The notes: generated by a model not told the origin, from the sequence alone. DNA of 64,000 bases from Gari tellinella (GCA_922989275.2 OV277869.1:42330189-42394188), one strand, 5' to 3'. Shown: positions 10,531-22,341, counted from the stretch's first letter. Made by a program: numbers and translations.

Positions 10531-10787
10531 TTGGCCCATTACCCCATAGCTTGTTTCTTCTGTTTTACTTTCAGCCTGTTGTAAACTATCATCTGCTAGG
10601 ATATAGGAAATATTACTTATGGATAAGTATTAATGACTGTACAAACGGGAACTATTTTCTTCAGTTGAAGAATACATTGAATGCCCAAAAAAGTGCAGAT
10701 GTTAGCTTAAAGCAGGCTGAAAGTAAAGCAGAATGTGTGTCACCTGTTTTCAAAACTAGAAACAGGCTATGGAGTAAAGGGTTATAA
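10531..10787 (+). mobile_element. A-family MITE, rearranged
   Basis: The left end CCCATTACCCCATAGCTTG is kept, but the core is split so that the arms point away from each other. The right end is GTAAAGGGTTATAA. Confidence 0.6.
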
Positions 10788-10824
10788 CAAGCTATATTTT
10801 CACAAAGTTGGACATATTAACCTC

Positions 10825-11286
10825 TTAACCCTTTCCCTTATAGAAGCGACTTTTAGCGCATTCATTTTATTCATCCGCCAAAGAAAATAGTTCCATTTTA
10901 TACTGTCATGAATATGTACCATAAGAATTTTTTTCTATATCATAGCAGATAGTAACTTAAAGCAGGCTTAAAGTAAAGCAGAATGCGCCCTAGGGCGCAT
11001 TCTGCTTTACTTTTAGCCTGCTTTAACCCATTACCCCTTAAAAACGCCTTTTTACACATCTAATTATTCCTCCACTGAAGAAAAAAGGTTCCAATTTATA
11101 CAGCCAAGAATATGTAACAGAAGAAATATTTTCTATATTCTAGCAGATGGTAGCTTAAAACAGGCTGAAAGTAAAGCAGAATGTGCCTGCTTTAAGTGGT
11201 CACCTGTTTTCAAAGCTTGAAATAGGCTATGAGGTAATGGGTTAATAGGTCACATATCTTAAATACTAGAAACAGGCAAGGGTTAT
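10825..11286 (-). mobile_element. A-family MITE with another A inside
   Basis: Starts at TTAA 10825; decayed end TTAT at 11283. Hairpin centre GCGCCCTAGGGCGC. A second A copy sits in its right arm at GCCTGCTTTAA. Confidence 0.75.
11023..11245 (-). mobile_element. A-family MITE nested in A
   Basis: TTAA at 11023 and 11242. The host resumes with TAGGTCACATATCTT. The inner copy has lost one hairpin arm. Confidence 0.75.
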
Positions 11287-11674
11287 AACTGCCATGACAT
11301 CATCAATTTTAAACAACTGTCACCTGCTTTCATTTCTCAAATTTTAAATTTTAGGTATTTTGACTTAAGAAATATGGAAATGAGCGTCAAACAATTTGGA
11401 ACCTGATCAGACACCACAATATGCAGCGTCTGAATAAAATCTACTGTTTGCAGTAACCATTGTACTCGGAGTAAGTCAGTGAAGGGATTTAAACAATCTT
11501 CATTCAATTTCTAAAATGTCTGTGAGACAATAAGTTCAGACATTTTAAACTCGAGGCAAGGAGAAAATCAATTGCTAACGCTGTCCTCCAATACAGAAAT
11601 CAGGAAAGCTTAAATGAAATCATCCTTACTTTTCAATATCTCTCTTAACCATGAGTGGATACTGAAAATTGTTT
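11287..11674. other. Spacer with a decayed core II hairpin
   Basis: Around 11387-11445 the words AAACAATTTGGAACCTGATC and GCAGCGTCTGA resemble a D-type core. Otherwise nothing recognised. Confidence 0.4.
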
Positions 11675-11867
11675 CAGGGCTCCAGAAAAGAGGGGTATTT
11701 CCAAAACAAAAATCTTTATTTCTGCTTTAAACCCTATGGTGTCACTACTCAGTAGAATCGTCTCAAAGAGACGATTTCAATGAGTAGTAACACCATAGGA
11801 TTTGATGCTAAAATAAGTGAAAAAATGTTGGATTTGTGCAGTTTACTTCCTCTTTTCTGGAGCCCTG
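11675..11867. mobile_element. C-family MITE with 6-bp direct flanks
   Basis: Ends CAGGGCTCCAGAAAAG and CTTTTCTGGAGCCCTG. TTGTTT lies at 11669-11674 and again at 11868-11873. Both termini share the GAAAAG variant, an example of paired change. Confidence 0.85.
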
Positions 11868-11984
11868 TTGTTTGGTAAATATACAGTCAAACCCCAATAT
11901 TTTGGACTCCCTTAACTCTTCCCTCCATAGCCAAATGCAAATCACCTCTATCTCAATCTCAATGTGATTATAGCAAGATACTGT

Positions 11985-12419
11985 TTAACTAGTTACCCCA
12001 TAGCCTGTTTCTAGTTTTTGTAAGCAGGTGACCACTTGAAGCAGGTTGAAAGTTAAGCAGAATGTACCTTTAAGTTGACATATGTCAGGATATAGAAAAT
12101 ATTTCTTGATGTCCGTTTACGCACTCTTAACTTGGCTCTGCATGCCTTTCACTAAAACCATTATTCCATAAACAGGTCTAGTTACGCCTTAAATGTATTC
12201 TTCAAATGAAAGTAATAGTTCCACTTCATACATACAAAATACATACAAATAGTTGTGAATAAGAAATGTTATTTATGTCATAACAGATGATAGGTTAAAG
12301 TAGTTAACAATAAGAGGAAACAAGAATGCTCCTTAAGGAGTATTCTGCTTTCCCTTCAGCATGCTTTAAGCTTCCACCTGTCTTCAATACTCAAAGTAAG
12401 CTATGGGAGAAAGGGTTAA
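11985..12419. mobile_element. Two degraded A-family copies
   Basis: The first runs from TTAA 11985 to about 12110 and is truncated after the core. The second, in opposite orientation, ends at TTAA 12416 with hairpin centre GCTCCTTAAGGAGT. Confidence 0.6.
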
Positions 12420-12530
12420 TGCAGGCTGAAAGTGAACCAGGATATGCATTAAGGTACATTCTGCTTTACTTTCAACCTTCCTTAAGTGGTCATCTGCCTT
12501 CAAAACTTGGAACATGTTACTATGTGGTGT
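12416..12530 (-). mobile_element. A-family fragment
   Basis: Starts inside a core arm (GCAGGCTGAAAGTGAACC) and runs to the AACTTGGAACATG end. Confidence 0.55.
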
Positions 12531-12531
12531 A

Positions 12532-12724
12532 CAGTAAAACCACTAAATTGTGTTAAATATTTTGTGTATCAGACATAGGTGACTGGTTAAAACAAGGTGA
12601 CAGTAAAACAGAAAGCTCCTTTAGGAGCTTTCTGTTTTACTGTCAACTTGCTTCAAGCTGTCACCTGACTTTTATACAATTAATTAGCCTTGGTTTTAGT
12701 GGTAGTAATAGAGAGGTTTTACTG
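12532..12724. mobile_element. E-family TA MITE, complete
   Basis: TA at 12530 and 12725; right end AGAGAGGTTTTACTG. Hairpin centre AGCTCCTTTAGGAGCT with arms GACAGTAAAACAGAA. Confidence 0.8.
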
Positions 12725-12967
12725 TATATGATTTAATACAACAATCACAAGGCTAGTAACTACTAGCAATACTTTTACAACAATACTTCAAGATTTATCT
12801 ACCTTCTAGAAACTGTGAAGTGTGGTAAAACCTGTGAAAAGATTTTGTAATCTGACAGATACTTCTTGGCTGGATACTAATGCTGAACATAAGTCATGTA
12901 GAAAGTTTTCAGCATTACTTTTGCCCTACATCAAACAATAACCTTGTAAATGTTCAAAATATATTCT

Positions 12968-13154
12968 TTAATTCTCAATGTCTTTTATGTATTTAATTAA
13001 TATCTCTACTGAAGAAAATAATTCTATTTTATACAATGTGCAACGAAAGAAATATTTCCTAAATCCTAGCAGTTGGTAGCTTTAAGCAGGCTTAATGTTA
13101 AGCAGAATAAACTTTATGACGCATTCTGCACAAAATGGTCTCCTAATGTAAAAA
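12968..13154 (-). mobile_element. A-family fragment cut by H2
   Basis: From TTAA 12968 to the start of H2 at 13155. Diverged core arms remain. Confidence 0.55.
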
Positions 13155-14045
13155 CAAGAGCCCCATGGGGCATATGTCGCTCACCTGAGAATAGCTGTAC
13201 ATCAAAATGGAAATAATGATTTATGTCCAGGACGGGGTCATTTTTTACCCAAGGGGCATAATTTGAACAATCTTGATAGAGGACCTGTAGATGATGCTAT
13301 GTTCCAAATATCTAAGATCAGGGTACTAGGGTTCTAGACATGAAGATTTTTTTTAAGTTTCCATTGAAAATATCTATTTTTAGCTCCTATGACCTACATA
13401 TGCAACAGACTGAAACCATTTGAACAAAATAGATAAAGGACATCTAGAAGTAACACCATGCCGAATATCAAAGCTCTGGCTATATTAGCTTCAGAAAAGA
13501 AGACGTTTGAAAACTGTGACCCCCGGGGTGGGGCTAATTTTGACCCCAGGGGCATAATTTGTACAAACTTCATAGAGGACCTGTAGATGATATGCAATCG
13601 ACCAGAACCATTTGAACCTTATTGGTATAGGACATCTAAAAGTGTCACCATGCCAGATATCAAAGCTCTGGCCATATTAGTTTCAGAGGAGAAGACGTTT
13701 GAAAATTTCACTATATAACTCTATGTAAAACTGTGAACCCCCCCCCCCCCCCCCCCCCCCCCCTAGGGCTGGGCCAATTTTGATCCCAGGGGCATAGTTT
13801 GTACAAACTTGATAGAGGACCTGTAGATGATGCTATGTGACAAATGTCTAAGATCTGGCCCTTGTAGTTTCAGACAAGAAGATTTTTTAAGATTTCCTTA
13901 ATTTTTCACTTGGTTGTCATGGCAACCAGAGTTCTACATTGTTTTTAATTCTTTGAACAATTTTGAAGGAACATTCGTGTACAGTTTGGTTGAAATCTTT
14001 TCAGCGGTATATGAGGAGATGTCATTTGAAGCAATTGTTAAAAAC
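13155..14045 (+). mobile_element. H2: CAAGAGCCCCATGGGG-type tandem element, 3' truncated
   Basis: The 5' end CAAGAGCCCCATGGGGCATA is followed by TCGCTCACCTGAG. Two to three diverged units follow, marked by GATAGAGGACCTGTAGATGA. A poly-C run of more than 20 bases lies at about 13739-13763. It stops at GCAATTGTTAAA, before the closing hairpin seen in H6. Confidence 0.7.
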
Positions 14046-14105
14046 AACAATGACTGTATAAAGTGAAATTATTTTCTTCTGTGGAAGAATAAATTAAAGG
14101 CATAA

Positions 14106-15762
14106 CGAGAGCACCGCAAACGGGTGCTGGGCGCTCGACTTTCATATACTTGAGACGGTTATTTTTTTCAAACTTAAAGAATGTGTATGGGTGTTTAATG
14201 CCCTATTGAGCATAGAAGTTTGTAAGCAACAACAACTTAAACATACTTGGACAGTCTACATTCCACTTAAAGTAAACTATAAGTCAAAAGAAGGACAATA
14301 TCTTTGCCTGCTTTACCTGCCTTGTTGCAATGCGTTGTTGCCCTTTTGAAACTAAACAAGTATTCAAATATATTTGAAGTTAGAAATTAATAACTTTCTA
14401 CGGTTACTGAATAATTTCATATGCAAATTCGTAGTCAAACAAGGGCAATAACTCTGCAATGACAAATCCCATGGTTATCTGCTGTGTTGAAAGATGATGC
14501 CCTTCTGAAACTGAACAAGTATTCAAAGTTTCAAGTTAATACCTATGGTAATTATTGAGAAATTTCAATTTATAAGTTTTATGTAAATAAAAACAAGGGC
14601 AATAACTCTGGAATGGCACATCCCCGGTCACCTTTCTTGTTTGAATGAGTTTAAAGTATTTAAAGTTTCAAGTTAAAACCTTTGACAGTTATTAAGATAT
14701 TTCAATTTACAAGTTTTAAGTAAATAAATCAAGGGCAATTTCTCTGGAATCACAAATCACAGAGTAACCTTCCTTGGTGTAATGAGTTGTCCTTTTGATA
14801 CTGAACAGGTATTTAAAGTTTCAAGTTAATATCTAATTATCTTTCATAATTATTTAGATATGTTAATTTACAATTTTTAAGTAAAAAAACATGGGCAATA
14901 ACTCTGAAATGACAAATCCCAGGGTTGCCTGCCTTTTTGTAATGAGTTGCCCTTTTGATATTAAACAAGTATTCAAAGTTTCAAATGAATACCTTTGATA
15001 GTTTTTGAGATATGTTAATTTAAAAAATTTAAGTAAATAAAACAGGGGCAATAACTGTGAAATGACAAATCCCAGGTTAACCTGTCTTGTTGTAATGAGT
15101 TGCTCTTTAGATACTTAACAACTGTTCATAGTTTCAAATGGATACCCCTGATAGTTATTGAGATATGTTAATTTATAATATTTAAGTAAATAAAACAAGG
15201 GTAATAACTCTGAAATCACAAATCACAGGGTTACCTGCCTTGCTGTAATGAGTTGCCCTATTGATACTAAACAAGTATTCCAAGTTTCAAATAGATACCT
15301 TTGATAGTTATTGAGATATGTTAATTTATAATTTTTAAGTAAATAAAACAGGGGCAATAACTCTGAAATGACAAATCCCAGGGTTACCTGCCTTATTGTA
15401 ATGAGTTGCCCTTTTGATACTGAACAACTATTCAAAGTTTCAAATGGATACCTTTGATAGTTATTGAGATATGTTAATTTATAATTTTTAAGTAAATAAA
15501 ACAAGGGCAATAACTCTGAAATGACAAATCCCAAGGTTACCTGCCTTGTTGTAATGAGTTGCCCTTTTAATACTAAACAACTATTCCAAGTTTCAAATAG
15601 ATACCTTTGATAGTTATTGAGAAATGGACTCTTACAAAAACCTTAAGCAAAAAACTTAACCGACGCAGACGCTGACGCAGACGCTGACGCAGACGCAGAC
15701 GCTGACGCAGACGCAGACGACAGGGTGACGACAATAGCTCGACTTTTTGAAAAAGTCGAGCT
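14106..15762 (+). mobile_element. H3: tandem-repeat-cored element
   Basis: Begins CGAGAGCACCGCAAACGGGT with GCGCTCGAC and closes with hairpin AGCTCGACTTTTT/AAAAAGTCGAGCT. About eight units of some 160 bp are marked by GGGCAATAACTCTG and TAATGAGTTGCCC. This family lacks AGGTCA motifs. Confidence 0.75.
15659..15720. repeat. GACGCA/GACGCT microsatellite at H3 3' end
   Basis: A run of six-base units such as GACGCAGACGCT. Such runs sit just inside the 3' hairpin of several H elements here. Confidence 0.9.
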
Positions 15763-15805
15763 AAAAAGGAATATGTATGGGTTAATAGGTTAATAAATAT
15801 CATTA

Positions 15806-16305
15806 TTTACATTTTCTAAATATAAGAAACTATATGTAGATGAGTGGCAAATAGTTTGGATCCAGATTAGATGCAGCATTATGTGGCATCTGACCTGGAT
15901 CCATACTGTTTATGGCCAAGAATTAATTGTGGACTGATAGACAGAAAGATAAACAAACAAACAAAACACAAACAAACAAACAGACAGACCAAAAGCAATA
16001 TGCCTCCAACTAAGTTGTGCTTGAGCATAAAATAGCAGACATCATCATTTCTGTTCTGTATCTCAGTGACCTGAGTTCAGAGCTAGCTATGGGTCAGTTA
16101 TGCAATAACAGACGGTCCCCTTGGAGAAACTGCTATTATCATGCTGAACTGTTGTCTTCTCCAAATGTTTGTATGTGAAATATGTATAAAATAATAACTA
16201 ATATTTTCTAAATATAAGAAAATATGTAAATGAGTGGCAAATAGTTTAGATCCAGATTAGATGCAGCATTATGTGGCATCTGACCTGGATCCAAACTGTT
16301 TGCAA
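15806..16305. repeat. Direct repeat of about 105 bp, 390 bp apart
   Basis: Sequence around TGAGTGGCAAATAGTTTGGA at 15841 recurs at 16231 with its core II hairpin (GATTAGATGCAG/GTGGCATCTGACC). Between them lies an (AAAC)n/GACAGACC tract resembling the 3' end of an H element. Confidence 0.75.
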
Positions 16306-16439
16306 AAATATTGCATTTAGTATAAGGGTAGCTTCTTAGCCTGGAAGATACAGTGGGTCTGTATAAAAACGGATCATTAGAGAGTTTTTACTGTCTGACC
16401 TGCATCAAAAAGCACTGATATGGCCAGGGTTGAGTCAAA

Positions 16440-16794
16440 TTTGACCCTAGGGTTTTGATTTTTTACAATTTTGAAAGTGATTTAGTAGAAAATACCATTC
16501 ATGCAATATCTAAGGTGTGGAAACAGTGTTTTTTTTACAAAAAACTTGTTTAAAGTTTTTCACTTTTTTTAATAAATTTCAATAAGTAGTCCACATTGGA
16601 ATTTTATTTTAACAATTTCTGTAGAGAAGCATCCAAGGAACACCGTGAGCATGTTAGTTTTTTCCTCAAACTCGCGGTTTCAGAGGAGATGTCGCTTGAA
16701 GAAAATTTGAACGGACAGACAGATGGACAGACGGACGGACGGACGGCAGGCGATCACAACAGCTCACCTTGAGCCTTCGGCTCAGGTGAGCTAA
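16440..16794 (+). mobile_element. H4: 3' part of an H2/H6-type element
   Basis: Contains GGAGATGTCGCTTGAAG, a GACGGACGGACG run and a closing hairpin AGCTCACCTTGAGC/GCTCAGGTGAGCT. The 5' end is missing. Confidence 0.65.
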
Positions 16795-16814
16795 CTAGTT
16801 CATGCTATGGAGGA

Positions 16815-17093
16815 TTTGATTTGATTTGTTTTGATTTTACGTCGCTTTCAACAGTATTTCAGTCATATCGCGATGTCCAGCTAATTATAGGTGGAGGAAG
16901 ACCCCAGAAGTGATTTATGCACTGTTTCTGGCACAAATCGGCAACTGGGTAGAACCACCGACCTTGCGCAAGCCAGCTGAAAGGCTTCCCCACATGAAAA
17001 ATCCGAACGACCCTACTGGGATTCGAACTCACAGTAGTGAGGAGCTTAGTGATGTTAGTCACAGTGACTATACCACTAGGCCACGGAGGCCCC
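16815..17093 (-). mobile_element. tRNA-headed SINE, copy 2
   Basis: Same SINE as 7001-7281, with a (TTTGA)n-type tail at the left. Target duplication TGCTATGGAGGA at 16803-16814 and 17094-17105. Box B GTTCGAATCCC is intact. Confidence 0.85.
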
Positions 17094-17105
17094 TGCTATG
17101 GAGGA

Positions 17106-17589
17106 AAGGGTTAACTAGCTGCTTACACAATGTTATTCATATTTCAGCAAAGATTTTAAGTGTTAATCATCTGCAGAGACTGAGAGTAATGTCTATCCAG
17201 TGTTAAAACCCTGACAGAAGACACATAACCTACTACAATACACTGTTGTTTGTTTTACTTGTTTACTAATAAACTATCTCCTTCAGCTTCAACATTGTGG
17301 TTTTACCAAATTAAAAAAAAAATATTCATAATAATAAATTATACATGACTGTCGACACATAAACATCAAAACAAAGTATCAAGCAGAATGGATTCTTATC
17401 AAATACAGAGGAACATAGCGTCTGATCTGGATCAAAACTGTATAAGAATGCTTGACAAGATCACTGAAGCATAAACTTCAGATAAGGGTAAACATTTCAC
17501 ATGCTGTCAACTTTTATGGACAGTTTCAATAGACCGAAAAACACCACATAAATGAAGCAAATTAGTACTGTAAAAACTTTCTTCGGCCG
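17106..17589. other. Spacer, nothing recognised
   Basis: AT-rich with one A run near 17310. No coding or repeat signal identified. Confidence 0.4.
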
Positions 17590-17740
17590 TATGAATATGT
17601 ACCATATCCCAGCAGTTGATAGCTTAAAGCAGGCTAAAAGTAAAGCAGAATGCACCTTCAGGTGCATTCTGCTTTACTTTCAACCTGCTTTAAGTGGTCA
17701 TCTGTCTTGCTAACTTAAAAGGCTATGGAGTAAAACATTA
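17590..17740 (-). mobile_element. A-family copy, ends decayed
   Basis: The core is well kept with centre GCACCTTCAGGTGC, changed on both arms. TTAA flanks are not visible. Confidence 0.65.
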
Positions 17741-18039
17741 CACAAATCTTAAAGCACAATAATTAACTATCTGTTTTACAAAAGTTTTAAGTATTACTCA
17801 GTTGTACTATTACTCAAGGGCAGTGATGTTGACAGTATAATTAATATGTACAACAATATGATTAATATTGTACAGTATTTAACACCTGTATTTCCTGGTG
17901 GCCATTCGATAAAGAACCACTGAGATTTCTTAAGACAGGACAATGCTTAATGCAAGACTAAAGTAATTCAGAAAGTTCCTATTAGAGCTTACTGCACAAC
18001 TTTATACCTAATTGCTAACCTGAACATCAACAGCAATGC
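17741..18039. other. Spacer
   Basis: Nothing recognised. Confidence 0.35.
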
Positions 18040-18248
18040 CAAGGACTGGGTGCTACAATTAAAAGCTTTACTGACCAAGGTCAAGGTCACATAGATGGAA
18101 AGGTCTTGTCCCAAGGTATGTGCAGTCCAAATGAATATGAAAGCTGTAGGTTGTAACACATTCATGAAACTGCTAAGGCCAACACCAGGGGCAACACCAA
18201 TAACTGGATGACAACAAAAGCTCTCCTGGAGGTTGGTCCAGCGAGCTA
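18040..18248 (+). mobile_element. H5: fragment of an AGGTCA-bearing H element
   Basis: Contains CCAAGGTCAAGGTCACATAG, TGGAAAGGTCTTGTCCCAAG, and an end resembling AGCTCTCC..GCGAGCTA. Confidence 0.5.
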
Positions 18249-18487
18249 CATATGTGAGAAACCTTAACCTTCTGCATGTACTCTATGTAAACTTTGCCTC
18301 TGCAATATTTCTCAAAGTTAATGTAAAGATTCTTTCAACATTCAGCAGTTTTCTGAAAATACAATGTACATGTATACAAAACAAAGGAACAACTTGGCAA
18401 ACTATTTGGATCTTGATCACCTGAATATGGTGCTTGATCTGGTCTTCTATACATGTTTTCAGTGTTCAGACTAACGATGAGGCCAAG

Positions 18488-18671
18488 GCTCCAGATAAGG
18501 GGAGCATTTCAAAAACTAAAATCCTTATGTCTGCACCAACCCTATGGTGTTACTACTCATTAGAATTGTCTATTTGATTCTAATGAGTAGTCACACCATA
18601 GGGTTTGCTTCAAACATAAAGGAAAGTTATGATGGAAAACTTGAGTTTACTCCCTGTTATCTGGAGCCATG
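18488..18671. mobile_element. C-family MITE, decayed ends
   Basis: GGCTCCAGATAAGG to TTATCTGGAGCC. The centre is shortened to TTAGAATTG..GATTCTAA. Confidence 0.75.
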
Positions 18672-18673
18672 AT

Positions 18674-18692
18674 CAGGTTAGGGTTAGGGTTA
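18674..18692. repeat. Short interstitial TTAGGG run
   Basis: GGTTAGGGTTAGGGTTAA immediately after the C element. Under three units, so probably chance. Confidence 0.6.
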
Positions 18693-18859
18693 ACCAGTAA
18701 TAAGGTCACATAAACACACTGTTTACTCATTCATTTTCATTTGTACTTTAAGATAAGCACTAGGATGGCCCACGTCAGATATTTTGACAGCCAAGACAAT
18801 GACATCAATCTACATTGAGTTTTCTCCGATTGTCTTTCACCCTTCTCCTGTTTCATAGT

Positions 18860-19000
18860 GCATGTTGATGCTTTTTGAAAACAGCATAGACCCAGATCAC
18901 ACAGCTCCTGATGGAGACAGAGTCTGCAATGTTTTCTTAAAGGATCCATCAGACAGGAGTCTGGTTATTTCTTGGGGAAATGTTTCCTTATTCTCTAATA
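18860..19000. mobile_element. P-type core II hairpin, decayed
   Basis: AAACAGCATAGACCCAGATC with an imperfect return arm. Downstream TTTCTTGGGGAAATGTTTCC resembles the element at 56720-56954. Confidence 0.5.
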
Positions 19001-19129
19001 GCAATTATAATTAATAGCTGATATGATAAATATTCATAGTGGTGTGGTTTTGTATTAATGACTTATAAAATTCAACAGGAGAATCATTTGTCATTTGTAT
19101 TACATTTCAATATAAAATACAGTATCTCT

Positions 19130-19352
19130 CTGCATGCAGAATAATTTTTCAGTCTGAAGCAATTGTCGTCTGCTACTATTCTAAAGATAGAACTTTCTAA
19201 ATTTCTTTTCAAAACAGGGTCAGAGTGTCAAACAGTTTGGATCCTGATGAGAAGCTGCATTACGCGGCGTCTCATCCGTCTCATCAGGATCCAAACTGTT
19301 TGCAAAGGTAATAACTGTGGCGCATGTATCCGCCGCTCACATGCAAAGAGGT
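19130..19352. mobile_element. D-family MITE
   Basis: GCATGC..ATGCAAAGAGG ends. Core AAACAGTTTGGATCCTGATG with one arm partly lost and an extra TCTCATC block. Confidence 0.6.
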
Positions 19353-19379
19353 ATAATCAGTGCCAGCATTATTGACAGC

Positions 19380-19627
19380 CTAACCTAATTATTACTCAAT
19401 AGATGTGCTTTTTATGCATTTAATTTATCCTCCACCGAAGAAAATAGTTCCAATTTATACAACCATGAATATGCATCAGAAGAAATATTTTCTATATCCT
19501 AGCAGATAGTACCTTATAGCAGGATGATTGTAAAGCAGAATGTGCCCTAATCTGCTTTATTTTCAACCTGCTTTAAGTGATCAACTATCTTCAATACTAG
19601 AAACATTGAACTACCGAAGTAGGTTAA
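19380..19627 (-). mobile_element. A-family MITE, decayed
   Basis: Right TTAA at 19624. The palindrome is reduced to GCAGAATGTGCCC and CTGCTTTATTTTC. Confidence 0.55.
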
Positions 19628-20073
19628 CCCTTTGCCTGCTGATCGTGACTTTACTGATTTTTTCAGATCAAGATCCAAACTGTTTGACATTCGTCTATGT
19701 TTCTGTATTTAGACTATCTGCTCCTTTGTACTAAAAGCAGTTATGGAATAAAAACAGTAGTTGTAGTGATGTATGCTTTAAATGGAGGGCATTTTCTAGG
19801 TTGATAAAAAATCTTAACATGGATGTCTAAGTTCAAAAGGGGAGAAAAGTCATACAAAATACCATCTAGAATTGTCCTCCTTGATGATTGAGGGCAGGTT
19901 AGATGTGTATGGTAAAACTAAAATGCAACATAAGTGATATATGCTTTAAGAGGAATGCATTTAATAGTCTTGGAATAGTCGAGCTAAAAATGTAAAAATC
20001 TAAATTTAACAAATTTTGAAGACGACAATTGGAAGCAGACAATATCACGGCAGATTAGGGTTAATACAGAACA
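19628..20073. other. Spacer with a D-type remnant
   Basis: CCCTTTGCCTGCTGATCGTG and AAACTGTTTGACATTCG near 19630-19695 are D-like. The rest is unassigned. Confidence 0.4.
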
Positions 20074-20287
20074 TTAACCCTTAGCCTGCCACTCACGACT
20101 ATAGCTCCATATGCAAACAGCTTGGATCCAGATGAGACGCCGAGTAACTCGGCGTCTCATCCGGATCCAAGCTGTTTGACACTCGGACAACATTTTCAGC
20201 AATTTTGAGCAACTTTGAAGCACTTTGAAACTTAAAGCAGACGAGAAATATAGCAGACGACAATTTATTTGGCGGGCTAAGGGTTAA
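20074..20287. mobile_element. D-family MITE flanked by TTAA
   Basis: TTAA at 20074 and 20284. Perfect core with centre GACGCCGAGTAACTCGGCGTC between GGATCCAGATGA and TCATCCGGATCC. Contains AAAGCAGACGA and GCAGACGACAA. Confidence 0.85.
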
Positions 20288-20658
20288 GTTGCTTTCAATT
20301 TGAAGACTGATATTCCATCTCGTTTTAAGAGGCCTCTTATCACAAGTTAAAAGATCAACTGTATTTATTACCAACACAGTTCTCCTTTATAATTTCGTGC
20401 TTTACTTTCAGTTTGCTTTAAGCATCCATCTGTCAAAACATATAAAAAAAATTTACAATAAATATGGCTTTGAACAATACATTTAGGAGCATGAGAACTC
20501 ATTTATAAAAAGAAATAGCTAAAGGCATCGAAAAATGTTTCTATATGGGAAAAGGGTGTAATTTAAGTGCTATATTTGTATACTGTAGAAACCTGCATGA
20601 ACCCTTTCCTCCATAGCCAAACGGGCAAATCAACTTTTTGAACTGTGTTTGAAGCAGC
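20288..20658. other. Spacer with small A-like fragments
   Basis: GCTTTACTTTCAGTTTGC near 20400 is an isolated A core arm. Nothing else seen. Confidence 0.35.
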
Positions 20659-20873
20659 TTAACCCATTCTACTATGAGTGATACACTTTTAGGTGTACCT
20701 CTAGGCAAACAGTTTTGATCTCAGATCAGGCCCCACATTGATCAAAACTGTTTGCAGCTAATTCAATATTCTATCAGAAACTGCTAAAATCTTTTGCAAA
20801 TATTTGAGTTATACTCGCTGCAGACGACATTTTAAAATGGCCGCTAAATATTACCCAGCATACAATAGGTTAA
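20659..20873. mobile_element. D'-family TTAA MITE, one arm shortened
   Basis: TTAA at 20659 and 20870. AAACAGTTTTGATCTCAGAT and a return arm missing several bases. Shares CAGACGACATTTTAAAATGG with the copy at 27381. Confidence 0.75.
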
Positions 20874-21390
20874 GTAACAAGAGCCCCATGGGGCATATTT
20901 CGCTCACCTGAGAATAGCTGACAAAATGGAGATAATGATTTATGTCCAGGATGGTGTAATTTTTTTACCCAAGGGGCATTATTAAATTTGAACAATCTTG
21001 ATAGAGGACCTATAGATGATGCTATGTGCCAAATATCTAAGGGATCAGGGTACTAGGGTTTTAGACAAGAAGTTTCCATTGAAAAAATCTATTTTTAGCT
21101 CCTGTGACCTACATAAATTATGCAACAGACCGGAACCATTTGAACAAAATGCGTAAAGGACATATAGAAGTGTCACCATGCCGAATATCAAAGCTCTGGC
21201 CATATAAGTTTCAGAGAAGAAGAGGTTAAAAAATTTCACTATATAACTCTATGTAAAACTGTGACCCCCGCGGCGGGGCCAACTTTGACCCCAGGGGCAT
21301 AACTTGTTCAAACTTGATAGAGGACCTGTAGGTGATGCTATGTGCCAAATATCTAAGCTCTGGCCCTTGAAGTTTAAGACAAGAAGATTT

Positions 21391-22341
21391 TTCGGCGGAG
21401 CTGTCTGGTTTCTATTTAGCCACACTTTCTGTTTGGCCACACATTTCAACCAATTATATTTGATCAGAAATTTAGACTTGAGAGCACCTGTTGAAACTGA
21501 ATAGTCTGATTGGATAGTAGCCAGGGCTCCAGATAAGGGAATTATTTCAAAACTTAAAATCTTTATTTGTGCATTAAACCCTGTGGTGTCACTAAACATT
21601 TGAATTGTCTCTTCGAGACAATCAAAATGAGTGGTAACACCATAGGGTTTGGTGCTGAAATGAGTGAATAAATGTGATTTGTTTAGTTTACTCCCTCTTA
21701 TCTGGAGCCCTGTAGGCTGGTCTATGTCCAATTACAGTTTTCCCAGATATGGCTGTGAGTGTAAAATTTAGAGACACAGACCAGACTGTTTACTACACTG
21801 GGGGCTGATGCAATTTAAGATGACATCTGAAATACAGAGGAAGCTAGGTGTTTTGTAATTGTTTACTACCAATTTGTTTTAATTGTTAACTATTTGTACA
21901 CATTTACCATACATTAAAAGCAATATTAAATATAAATGGCCTCAAGTGAGTTAAACACAATTGTGTGGTTTCATCATTATTTACAGGAGTGAAGTAGAGC
22001 AGACTGTTGAATCTGTACATTTGTGTATGCTATAGTTTGTTTCAAGAAACTCTATGAATGAAGTTTGATATATAGATAGAACAATAGATTAATGTGAGGA
22101 TCTCCTACCAGTAGCTAGGATATGAGTTAAATTATTGTTTTGTTTTGCATTTCTGTACATGATAGTTTTGCATTTTAAATAAAAGTTACTGTTTCAATTG
22201 TATACTTTTATTTTTTGCTTTTCAATCCAAGATATTACAATTCTTTGAAAACCTCAATTTCATTCAATTTTGCACACCCATCTATATAGCCTTAGTTCAA
22301 CCACTCATTCCGCCGAATATCTTTTTTAAAGATATTTCTTG
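21391..22341 (+). mobile_element. Helentron-like element, copy 2, nested in H6
   Basis: TTCGGCGGAGCTG at the left and TCCGCCGAA plus the AATATCTTT stem-loop at the right. H6 resumes with TTTAAGTTTTCATTG, so the flanks join with no target duplication. One 560-type unit only. The 160-codon minus-strand frame crossing its left edge is not a gene. Confidence 0.75.
21522..21712. mobile_element. C-family MITE inside Helentron-like copy 2
   Basis: Same position within its host as in copy 1, confirming that it travels with the host element. Confidence 0.7.

Larger units (their letters stand above)
14046..15785 (+). mobile_element. A-family remnant split by H3
   Basis: 14046-14105 ends TTAAAGGCATAA. 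It resumes after H3 with AAAAGGAATATGTATGGG and TTAA at 15782, giving the normal right end of an A element. Confidence 0.6.

Noticed and set aside
15223..15534. 103-codon minus-strand frame with repeated peptide
   Set aside because: The repeat in the peptide is the 160-bp tandem unit of H3 (a multiple of three in places). No protein features.
18674..18692. Interstitial telomere
   Set aside because: Fewer than three TTAGGG units; may be chance next to a TTAA site.
21249..21731. 160-codon minus-strand frame
   Set aside because: Crosses the boundary between H6 and the Helentron-like element. The same peptide appears at 506-856 and 1027-1368 because the repeat is copied.
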